From Methanothrix sp. (GTDB lineage Archaea > Halobacteriota > Methanosarcinia > Methanotrichales > Methanotrichaceae), in the NCBI GenBank assembly GCA_012798025.1, contig JAAZNX010000095.1:1-7998 (forward strand): a stretch of 7,998 nt of DNA. The letters are read 5' to 3'. The notes under the pieces are model-generated. The model did not search any database. It was not told the DNA's origin and worked only from the letters and a program-made list of their open reading frames with translations. Below are positions 1-6,240 of this stretch, in pieces; position 1 is the first letter of the stretch; the number at the start of each line of letters is the position of its first letter. The translations under genes were made by a program, and so were the position numbers.

Positions 1-1304
1 ATGAGAAGATCAGCACTGTGGTCAACTACATTGCCAAGGACATCGCTCTCGAACATGCTCCAACCAGCTTTGCCTACACTCCACGCGTATCCACAGCCAG
101 CGATCTGTTGTGGGAAGAGGGCATGTGGTCGAAGACGCCAAACAGCCTGATCAGCGAAAGGTTCTCTTCGGCGCAGAGCCTTCAAAAAGAGTCGACTGCC
201 AAAGGTTTGAGCGAGATGGATACAGAGGCAAAAGCTGTAGGTCAGGCAGATTTCAGGACGATTTATAAAGATCTGGACAGTGGCCAACAAACCAGTAGCG
301 TCGATGAGGTCGACATGGCTGAGAGGTATTCAGGGGACTTCGCTTTCAAGAGGATGACCCGGCTCACGGGAATTGCCAAGTACAATAGGCCGCATATCAC
401 TTTGACCAAAGACGCTAATGTGGACCTTCTCAACACCACCTTTGCCGACTACAGGATAACTGTGATTAATAACGGTGACCATGTACTGGGGCCGGTCTAT
501 GTAAAAGATATATTCCCAGAGAAAACCGAGTATATCAGCTCTTCTCTGAGACCTTCGGAGCTGACGGCTGATGGTGCCACTTGGACGCTGGTGAGCCTTG
601 GCATCGGAAGCAAGGCGATCATAGACTTGAGGCTGAATATAACCCAAGAGACGGCAAATCTCGTCAACAGGGTGCAGGCAACGGGAAATAGCAGCAAAGG
701 GTGGATCACCGCAGGGAATTTCTCAGCCGTGAAACTCCATTGGCTGACATGCTGCCCTCCGCAAATCTTCGCCTCCAAGACGGCCAAGATCGACTCCTTG
801 GATCCTCACGTAGTATGGTACCGCTTGGATCTAAGCAATCGGGAGAGGTACGGCATGGTGGCCTTCCTGAGGGACCTGCTGCCAGCAGGAATGCAATTCA
901 TCAACTCATCCCTGGAACCGTCAGAGAACGACTCCAATCAGATAACCTGGACGATCCTGGATCTGGGCCCGGGCGAGAGCAAGAGCATCATCTACAGAGC
1001 CAGAGCTGCAGGAGACGGAACCTATGTGAACCATGTCCACATCGAAGCCTTCTCAGTAGACGGGCCTGATTTCGCTGCTGCCGATGTTACCATGCAAGTG
1101 GACGTGGGCAGAGGAGGCTCTGCAAAGCCCTCATACTCCTCAGACTGGCAGGTTCCAGAATGCTTCGGGCTCAACTGCAGCGAACAGATTGCAGATGCGG
1201 ACTGGATGCCATGCTATGCCTGTTGGGGCAGCGAGCAGGGAAATGCATCATTTATCCCGCCCTGTGCCTCGTGCGTCGACACTGGAGACGATGATCTGCC
1301 GTGA
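1..1304 (+). CDS. DUF11-repeat surface protein with cysteine-rich C-terminus (5' partial)
   Basis: The reading frame is open from the window edge (first full codon at 3) to TGA at 1302-1304, so the N-terminus, including any signal peptide, lies outside. Counting from the codon at 3, about 434 residues are visible. A polar region of roughly 120 residues comes first. Two beta-rich repeats of the DUF11 type follow, at about residues 125-240 and 255-365. They share the pattern SSL-x-PSE, then TWT (or ITWT), then LG-x-G-x-(S)K-x-II, and each carries an FP- or LP-containing turn after a VKDI or LRDL strand. DUF11 domains occur in archaeal and bacterial surface and adhesin-like proteins, so an extracellular location is likely. 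The last 50 residues contain six cysteines (387, 392, 404, 407, 421, 424), two pairs spaced CxxC, before an acidic GDDD-LP end. No C-terminal transmembrane helix or sorting signal is visible. A structural or adhesive role in the envelope is inferred; the exact function is unknown. Confidence 0.75.
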   Translation, partial: EKISTVVNYIAKDIALEHAPTSFAYTPRVSTASDLLWEEGMWSKTPNSLISERFSSAQSLQKESTAKGLSEMDTEAKAVGQADFRTIYKDLDSGQQTSSVDEVDMAERYSGDFAFKRMTRLTGIAKYNRPHITLTKDANVDLLNTTFADYRITVINNGDHVLGPVYVKDIFPEKTEYISSSLRPSELTADGATWTLVSLGIGSKAIIDLRLNITQETANLVNRVQATGNSSKGWITAGNFSAVKLHWLTCCPPQIFASKTAKIDSLDPHVVWYRLDLSNRERYGMVAFLRDLLPAGMQFINSSLEPSENDSNQITWTILDLGPGESKSIIYRARAAGDGTYVNHVHIEAFSVDGPDFAAADVTMQVDVGRGGSAKPSYSSDWQVPECFGLNCSEQIADADWMPCYACWGSEQGNASFIPPCASCVDTGDDDLP

Positions 1305-1319
1305 TGTCTCATCCGCCAA

Positions 1320-1357
1320 ATTAAAAAAGAACAACTTAAACCGTATTCTTGAAAGGT
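1320..1357 (+). promoter_or_regulatory. Possible box A and ribosome binding site of the epimerase gene
   Basis: The 62-nt gap after the DUF11 gene is AT-rich, with a TTAAAAAAG stretch (1321-1329) that could act as an archaeal TATA box. Initiation about 25 nt downstream would give a short leader. GAAAGGT at 1351-1357 is the Shine-Dalgarno-like element; it lies 9 nt before the ATG at 1367 and decides that start. The box A call is weak because the match to TTTATATA is poor, so read-through from the DUF11 gene is also possible. Confidence 0.35.
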
Positions 1358-1366
1358 CTCAATATT

Positions 1367-2287
1367 ATGTCACGCAAGATGGTAATAACCGGAGGCGCAG
1401 GCTTCATAGGCTCAAACCTTGCTCAGGCCCTGGCCAAAGAGAATGAGGTAGTAGTAATTGATGACCTGTCCACGGGCAAGGTCGAAAATTTGGCAGGCTT
1501 CGATGTTCAGCTCATCTCTGGCAGCATCACAGACTTAGATCTCAAGGCAGCGTTTGAGGGATCATCTTGCGTCTTTCATCAGGCGGCCATAGCCTCGGTC
1601 AAGAAGAGCATAGAGGACCCACTCAGGACCAACGCTGTGGGCATAGACGGAACCCTGAAGGTCCTCATAGCTGCCAGAGATGCAGGAGTCAGGCGCGTGA
1701 TCCTGGCCTCGTCCGCAGCAGTCTACGGCTCTTCGCCCAGGCTTCCCAAGAGGGAGGACATGATACCTGAGCCGAAGTCGCCTTATGCCGTATCCAAACT
1801 GGCTGGGGAGAACTACGCTCTGGTTTTCCAGGAACTGTACGGCCTGGAGACTGTGGCACTGAGATACTTCAACGTCTTTGGTCCAAAACAGGACCCGTCT
1901 TCTGAATACTCCGGAGTGATATCCAGGTTCATCACCACTCTGCTAGAGGGCAGGCAGCCTGTCATCTACGGTGACGGAGAGCAGACCCGTGACTTTGTAT
2001 ATGTGGCAGATGTTGTGAAGGCAAATATCCTGGCTTGCGAAAGCCGCGCTTCTGGCGTTTTCAACATAGCCTGCGGCAAGAGCATCAGCCTGAACTCGCT
2101 TGCAAAGAAGATCGGAGAGCTCCTGGGCAGAGAGGTCCTACCGAGATACGAAGCCCCAAGGCCCGGAGACATCAAGCATTCTCTGGCGGACATAAGCAGG
2201 GCGCAAGGCATAGGTTATTTTCCTGATTTCGGAATCGAGGAGGGACTGAGAGAGACTGTACGCTGGTACCAAGCACATGAGAGGTGA
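1367..2287 (+). CDS. NAD-dependent epimerase/dehydratase, UDP-glucose 4-epimerase (GalE)-like
   Basis: This is a 306-residue extended short-chain dehydrogenase, the usual size for the family. The N-terminal Rossmann motif GGAGFIGSNL (residues 9-18) is followed by an acidic pair DDL (32-34) at the end of beta-2, typical of NAD(H) binding. The catalytic set is visible as SSAAVYG (115-121) and Y140-x3-K144 in the SPYAVSK segment. RYFNVFGPKQDPSSEYSGVI (166-185) and GDGEQTRDFVYV (202-213) are hallmarks of UDP-hexose 4-epimerases and of the related UDP-GlcNAc/GalNAc epimerases. The likely reaction is C4 epimerization of a UDP-sugar in the cytoplasm, supplying precursors for surface polysaccharide or protein glycosylation. 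Sequence alone does not settle the substrate, so no symbol is given. The ATG at 1367 is preferred over an in-frame TTG at 1349 because of the GAAAGGT element 9 nt upstream. The neighbouring DUF11 gene fits a glycosylated-surface theme, but that link is inferred. Confidence 0.85.
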   Translation: MSRKMVITGGAGFIGSNLAQALAKENEVVVIDDLSTGKVENLAGFDVQLISGSITDLDLKAAFEGSSCVFHQAAIASVKKSIEDPLRTNAVGIDGTLKVLIAARDAGVRRVILASSAAVYGSSPRLPKREDMIPEPKSPYAVSKLAGENYALVFQELYGLETVALRYFNVFGPKQDPSSEYSGVISRFITTLLEGRQPVIYGDGEQTRDFVYVADVVKANILACESRASGVFNIACGKSISLNSLAKKIGELLGREVLPRYEAPRPGDIKHSLADISRAQGIGYFPDFGIEEGLRETVRWYQAHER

Positions 2288-2337
2288 AATCCACCCTTTC
2301 CCCTAAGCATCAAGCACAAAATCGCAAATCAAAGTCC

Positions 2338-2353
2338 AGTTTTTCGAAAAACT
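2338..2353. repeat. Perfect 16-bp palindrome upstream of panE
   Basis: AGTTTTTCGAAAAACT is identical to its own reverse complement and has no central spacer. It lies 50 nt after the epimerase stop and 28 nt before the panE start, immediately upstream of the AT-rich element most likely to be the panE box A. A spacer-less DNA palindrome fits a binding site for a dimeric regulator better than an RNA hairpin, which would have almost no loop. It could also be chance in AT-rich DNA. An operator role is an inference. Confidence 0.5.
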
Positions 2354-2361
2354 CTTAAAGG
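2352..2361 (+). promoter_or_regulatory. Possible box A of panE (leaderless transcript)
   Basis: CTCTTAAAGG sits about 25 nt upstream of the panE ATG (2382), the distance at which an archaeal TATA box directs initiation. No Shine-Dalgarno-like sequence lies in the pyrimidine-rich stretch before the ATG. Together these suggest that transcription begins at or next to the start codon and that the mRNA is leaderless. The match to the TATA consensus is only moderate. Confidence 0.35.
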
Positions 2362-2381
2362 ACTAATCTCAACCGCCTTTT

Positions 2382-3368
2382 ATGAGCTATGGCCAGAATC
2401 CCACGTACCTCATCTATGGCGCAGGCGCACTTGGCAGCGTATTTGGAGGACTTCTGCAGAAAATCGGCCGCAGCGTAACCTACGCAGGCAGAGGAGAGCA
2501 TTTCGCTGCCATGCAAAAAAGTGGGCTGAGGATCACAGGCATCTGGGGAGACCATTTCATACCTCCTGATGCAATTGAAACGCTTTTTGGCAGGGACCAG
2601 AATGGCAAGAAGTTCTCCGTAATACTCGTTTGTGTCAAATCCAAAGATACGAACGATGCAGCAAAACAGGCGGCATCGTTGCTGAAGGATGATGGCATCA
2701 TGGTATCAATTCAGAACGGCCTCGACAACTGGGAGACCATCGCACGCCACGTTGGTGAAGAGCGCACCATTGGCTCGCGAGTCATCTTCGGGGCCGAGAT
2801 CCAGGAGCCTGGCCTGGCCAGGGTCACTGTCAACGCAGATGACGTTCTGCTGGGAGAGCCATTTGCTCGGGTAAACAAGTCTCTCCTGCAGACACTGCAA
2901 GAAGATCTTCTTCGCTCTGGCATCCCCACAAGGGTTGTATCTAAAGAGGACATCTGGTCTGCCATTTGGGAAAAGGTGCTCTACAACTGCTCCCTCAATC
3001 CGCTGGGAGCCATTCTGGAGGTGCCTTATGGAAGTCTGGGCGAGAGCGAGGAGTCCAGGGGCATCATCAAAGTCATCCTGAAGGAGATCTTCCTTGTGAT
3101 GCAGGCCAAGGGAGTGAAAATTCCGCACCAAAGCTCAGATGAGTTCTACCAGTATCTAATGAAAAGACTGCTTCCGCCAACGTTCAGTCACAGAGCCAGC
3201 ATGCTGCAGGATATCCAGAGGGGCAGAATGACTGAGATAGACGCCCTAAACGGCGCGATTTGCCAGTATGCAAGGGATCTGGGCATCCATACGCCTTACA
3301 ACGACCTTCTCACCGCCCTTATTAAATTCAAAGAGAGGAAGGCTTTCTTATCCAGCCATGACCATTAA
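2382..3368 (+). CDS. panE: 2-dehydropantoate 2-reductase (ketopantoate reductase)
   Basis: This 328-residue protein reduces ketopantoate to pantoate with NAD(P)H, a cytoplasmic step of coenzyme A synthesis that archaea share with bacteria. The N-terminal Rossmann fold carries YGAGALGS (12-19). CVKSKDT (84-90) and QNGLDN (111-116) are the usual nucleotide/substrate-side motifs. The all-helical C-terminal domain contains the catalytic lysine K198 in IWEKVLYN, N202 and SLNPLGAI, and the substrate-binding glutamate E285 in TEIDALNG. These correspond to K176 and E256 of the E. coli enzyme. Length is slightly above the roughly 300 residues common in the family. No good ribosome binding site precedes the ATG, and a leaderless mRNA is likely. 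A methyltransferase gene follows after 10 nt, so the two are probably co-transcribed. The ApbA/PanE family includes paralogues acting on other 2-keto acids, but all key residues are present here. Confidence 0.88.
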   Translation: MSYGQNPTYLIYGAGALGSVFGGLLQKIGRSVTYAGRGEHFAAMQKSGLRITGIWGDHFIPPDAIETLFGRDQNGKKFSVILVCVKSKDTNDAAKQAASLLKDDGIMVSIQNGLDNWETIARHVGEERTIGSRVIFGAEIQEPGLARVTVNADDVLLGEPFARVNKSLLQTLQEDLLRSGIPTRVVSKEDIWSAIWEKVLYNCSLNPLGAILEVPYGSLGESEESRGIIKVILKEIFLVMQAKGVKIPHQSSDEFYQYLMKRLLPPTFSHRASMLQDIQRGRMTEIDALNGAICQYARDLGIHTPYNDLLTALIKFKERKAFLSSHDH

Positions 3369-3373
3369 AAGGA
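3367..3373 (+). promoter_or_regulatory. Ribosome binding site that sets the methyltransferase start
   Basis: AAAAGGA overlaps the last two bases of the panE stop codon and lies 5 nt before the ATG at 3379. The in-frame ATG at 3358, inside panE, has its nearest purine-rich element 15 nt away, which is too far. The later start is therefore preferred and suggests translation coupled to panE termination. Confidence 0.6.
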
Positions 3374-3378
3374 ACTCC

Positions 3379-4173
3379 ATGCACAGATGGAACCCTGCAG
3401 ACTACGAGAAAAGCTCCTCTGCTCAATACAAATGGGCCATGGAGCTCGTATCGGGACTGAATCTAAAAGGCGACGAGCACATCTTGGATATTGGGTGTGG
3501 AAACGGCAAAGTAACCGCCCGCCTAGCAGGCCTTGTGCCAGAAGGCAGAGTGATCGGCGTAGACATCTCCGCGGATATGATCTCCTATGCACAGCGCAAG
3601 TATCCCCAAAAGGATTTTAGCAATTTGTCATTTCAAGTCGGGGATGCCTCACGCCTTTGCTTCAATGAGGAGTTCGACCTTGCTGTCTCTTTCGCGTGCC
3701 TGCACTGGGTCAAGGATCACTTGCCAGTCCTGGAGGGCGTCAGGCGTAGCCTTTTGCCCGGCGGCCGGATTCTCTTCCAGTGCGGTGGGAAGGGAAATGC
3801 CGCAAAGCTTCTGGATCTCACAGAAGAGCTCGTAAGGAATGCGAGATGGAAGGCGTACTTTTTGGACTTCCATTTCCCCTACAACTTCTATGGACCGGAA
3901 GAGTACAGGGCTTGGCTGGTTCAGGCAGGCCTCGAGCCCATACGAGTGGAGCTGATACCAAAAGATATGGTACATCTGGGTCAATTGGGCCTGGAGGGAA
4001 TCATCAGAACTACCTGGCTGCCTTATACCGAAAGGCTGCCCGAAGGCCTCAGAATGAAGTTCGTGCGCGAGCTGGCGCACAGATACCTCGAACTACATCC
4101 GCTGGATGAGAGGGGCAGATCTCACGTGCAGATGATGCGCCTTCAAGTGGAAGCAGAAAAGCCGGGCCTGTAA
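3379..4173 (+). CDS. Class I SAM-dependent methyltransferase, trans-aconitate methyltransferase/BioC-like
   Basis: This 264-residue cytosolic protein has the class I methyltransferase fold. Motif I is HILDIGCGNGKVT (34-46). The acidic residue ending beta-2 is D62 in GVDIS. VGDASRL (87-93) supplies the adenine-side aspartate, and FDLAVSFACLHWV (99-111) is the post-motif strand. LLPGGRILFQ (125-134) follows. The N-terminus MHRWNPADYEKSSS and the HWV segment resemble the trans-aconitate 2-methyltransferase/BioC branch, whose members O-methylate small carboxylates or acyl thioesters. The C-terminal 100 residues form a family-specific cap with GPEEYRAWLVQAGL. The acceptor substrate cannot be read from the sequence. 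The gene begins 10 nt after panE with a ribosome binding site overlapping the panE stop, so it is probably in the same operon. A link to pantothenate chemistry is possible but not shown. Confidence 0.8.
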   Translation: MHRWNPADYEKSSSAQYKWAMELVSGLNLKGDEHILDIGCGNGKVTARLAGLVPEGRVIGVDISADMISYAQRKYPQKDFSNLSFQVGDASRLCFNEEFDLAVSFACLHWVKDHLPVLEGVRRSLLPGGRILFQCGGKGNAAKLLDLTEELVRNARWKAYFLDFHFPYNFYGPEEYRAWLVQAGLEPIRVELIPKDMVHLGQLGLEGIIRTTWLPYTERLPEGLRMKFVRELAHRYLELHPLDERGRSHVQMMRLQVEAEKPGL

Positions 4174-4182
4174 ACAGCAAGA

Positions 4183-4216
4183 CTTATATCCTAACTAGCT
4201 CAAAATATATATGGTG
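4183..4216 (+). promoter_or_regulatory. Promoter and ribosome binding site of the secreted protease gene
   Basis: CTTATATCC at 4183-4191 is a good box A. Initiation about 25 nt downstream gives a leader of roughly 15 nt ending in GGTG (4213-4216), which is 7 nt before the ATG at 4224. A second AT run, AAAATATATATGG (4202-4214), is too close to the start unless a downstream in-frame ATG at 4248 is used; that would still leave a hydrophobic signal segment. The upstream arrangement is preferred. Confidence 0.5.
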
Positions 4217-4223
4217 TATTGAA

Positions 4224-6227
4224 ATGTCATGCTTATCTCGTATCAGCATGTTCTCATTGATAATTTTGAGCCTCATTGTATTTGCCTCGCCTATAAAAGC
4301 CGGTGCGCAGGCCTTCTCCTCATCTTCTGGAACCGCAGGTTTATCTTTAAACGGCACAGTGTTCCAAGATCTGGATGGCGATCGCTCCTTCTCGCCTGGA
4401 GAGATCGGCCTGCCTGGCAGGACAGTGCTGCTGAGACAAAACGGCTCTGAGCTTTCCAGGACGACCACGGACGAGCGGGGAATGTACATATTTGGAAATC
4501 TTTCTCCAGGTCAGTACGAGCTGGAGCAAGAGCCCCTCTCGGATGAGAACCAGACTGCACCCGGAGGTGGTTTTTACATGGTGACGCTCACCGACAAGCC
4601 TGCATTCCACCTTGACTTCGGCCTTTTTTTAAAATCAAATGCAACAGGGGCAATCCAGATAAGGCAGTATCCCATCATGCACCCCACGGCCGAAGAAGCT
4701 CGCCAGTGGACGGAAGCATATAATGCAACTGCTCGGGCCTATCTCAGTCCCTTTCTAGCTGCAGAGATGAAAGCTGGACAGGGAGCATCCTACAGCCTCT
4801 TGGACTTTTTGCAGTATACTCCTGCAGAGCGCAACCAGGGAAGCTGCGGCAACTGCTGGGCATGGGCAGGGACGGGCGTGATGGAGATCGACTATGCCCG
4901 CCAGATGGGCGTTAAAGATAGGTTCTCATTGCAGTTCCTGGACTCCAATTACAACGGCGGCTGCGGAGCATCAGGCGCTTGCTGCGGTGGCTGGCTAGAA
5001 GACGTGGCCGACTTTTACAGCAGTGCTGGATTTGCGGTCCCATGGTCAAATGCCAACGCCCAGTATCGGGACACAAATAGCGGTTGTGGAGGATGCTCTG
5101 CGGTTTCTGCTTCATCGATCTCCACAAACCCAAGCTACCCGATAACCTCAGTTGCAACCAGGGCTGTTCCAACACATGGTGTGGGAAAAGAGACAGCCAT
5201 CTCCAACATCAAGAACGTCCTGCGGCAGGGCAAAGCAATCTGGTTTGGGTACTTTTTACCTGATGATGATTCGTGGTCCAATTTCATCAGTTTCTGGAGC
5301 ACTCAAGGGGAGAGTGCGATCTGGAAGCCAGACTTTGCTTGTGGCGGCCAGTATAGCTATCAAAGCGGGGGCGGTCATGCAGTTCTCTGCGTGGGCTACG
5401 ATGACACCGATCCCGATAATCGCTACTGGATCATGCTAAATAGCTGGGGGAATAGCGCTTTGCGGCCCAACGGGCTGTTTTACATGGACATGGACATGAA
5501 CTACGACTGCAGGTACGCAGGCCTAGGATATGCATTCTACTGGATGACCCTGGACATTTGCTATCCAGTCAGCGAAAATAAGCCGCCTGATGTGCCCGAG
5601 ATGCCCGATGGCCCAATCAAAGGATATGTCAATAAGGCTGCTTTCTACACCACTTCCACCACCGACAGGGATGGCGATCAAGTCAAATTCATATTCGATT
5701 GGGGCGATAAAAGCACGTCAGAGACGGACTTCGTGAAGTCCTCTGAGAAGGTCAGTGCCTCCCACAGATGGCAGCGATCGGGAACCTATCGCGTGGGCGT
5801 CAAAGCGCAAGACAGCAAGGGCGCAGAATCTCTCTCGTCCAAGCTCCTTGCCGTCAGCATCTCCGGCACTCCAAACAGCGCACCAAAAAAGCCTACCGCC
5901 CCGGCTGGAACCAAGGATGGCTATGCTGGCAGGTCTTACACGTATACCAGTTATGCCAGCGATCCAGACAGGGATCTGATCTGCTACACATTTGACTGGG
6001 GAGACGGGAGCACATCGCAGACCAGCTATGCGAACTCTGGGCTTCGCGGACGTTCTTCTCATGCCTGGAGCCGTCCTGGAAGCTATCGGATCAGGGTCAT
6101 GGCCACAGATAGCAGCGGTGCATCATCCTCCTGGTCTGAAGCCACAACAATCAAGATATCAGATGGCCGCAGCAGTCCAAATGCAAGTCCTTCAAAAAAA
6201 TCCTGCCCCTGTCAAGAAAGATCATGA
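4224..6227 (+). CDS. Secreted papain-like (C1A) cysteine protease with SdrD-B-like and two PKD domains
   Basis: This 667-residue exported protein has four parts. A Sec signal peptide covers residues 1 to about 30 (R6, then a hydrophobic core, ending near AGAQA). An SdrD B-like beta-domain follows at 42-105, with GTVFQDLDGD, GLPGRTVLL and DERGMYIFGNLSPGQYEL. The papain-fold catalytic domain spans about 145-448. Two PKD domains (about 452-547 and 552-646) each contain FDWGD and a conserved H.W..-G-Y-R strand. Papain-family catalytic residues are all visible: Q205 (oxyanion hole), C211 in GSCGNCWAWA, H385 in GGGHAVLCVGY and N406 in LNSWG. CCGGW (253-257) matches the CxGG region of papain. Extra cysteine pairs (247, 288, 291) suggest disulfides. 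No long propeptide of classical C1A type is evident. The end carries CPC (661-663) and no membrane anchor or sorting motif. It probably acts on envelope or extracellular proteins; the target is unknown. It ends 13 nt from the convergent malic enzyme stop. Confidence 0.88.
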   Translation: MSCLSRISMFSLIILSLIVFASPIKAGAQAFSSSSGTAGLSLNGTVFQDLDGDRSFSPGEIGLPGRTVLLRQNGSELSRTTTDERGMYIFGNLSPGQYELEQEPLSDENQTAPGGGFYMVTLTDKPAFHLDFGLFLKSNATGAIQIRQYPIMHPTAEEARQWTEAYNATARAYLSPFLAAEMKAGQGASYSLLDFLQYTPAERNQGSCGNCWAWAGTGVMEIDYARQMGVKDRFSLQFLDSNYNGGCGASGACCGGWLEDVADFYSSAGFAVPWSNANAQYRDTNSGCGGCSAVSASSISTNPSYPITSVATRAVPTHGVGKETAISNIKNVLRQGKAIWFGYFLPDDDSWSNFISFWSTQGESAIWKPDFACGGQYSYQSGGGHAVLCVGYDDTDPDNRYWIMLNSWGNSALRPNGLFYMDMDMNYDCRYAGLGYAFYWMTLDICYPVSENKPPDVPEMPDGPIKGYVNKAAFYTTSTTDRDGDQVKFIFDWGDKSTSETDFVKSSEKVSASHRWQRSGTYRVGVKAQDSKGAESLSSKLLAVSISGTPNSAPKKPTAPAGTKDGYAGRSYTYTSYASDPDRDLICYTFDWGDGSTSQTSYANSGLRGRSSHAWSRPGSYRIRVMATDSSGASSSWSEATTIKISDGRSSPNASPSKKSCPCQERS

Positions 6228-6240
6228 GGATCTGATGCCC

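Noticed and set aside
1349..1366. TTG start for the epimerase
   Set aside because: It would add six residues by using bases next to the ribosome binding site; the ATG at 1367 has correct spacing and leaves a normal Rossmann N-terminus.
2338..2353. The panE palindrome as an intrinsic terminator of the epimerase gene
   Set aside because: The RNA form would be an A/U-rich stem with essentially no loop, and no T-run follows; a DNA dyad site is more likely.
2706..3131. Open frame of 141 codons antisense to panE
   Set aside because: It overlaps a clearly conserved gene, has no recognizable domain and no good start context.
3268..3378. Earlier methyltransferase starts (3268 or ATG at 3358)
   Set aside because: They lie inside panE, lack properly spaced ribosome binding sites, and add residues that do not belong to the family N-terminus; ATG 3379 has AAAAGGA 5 nt upstream.
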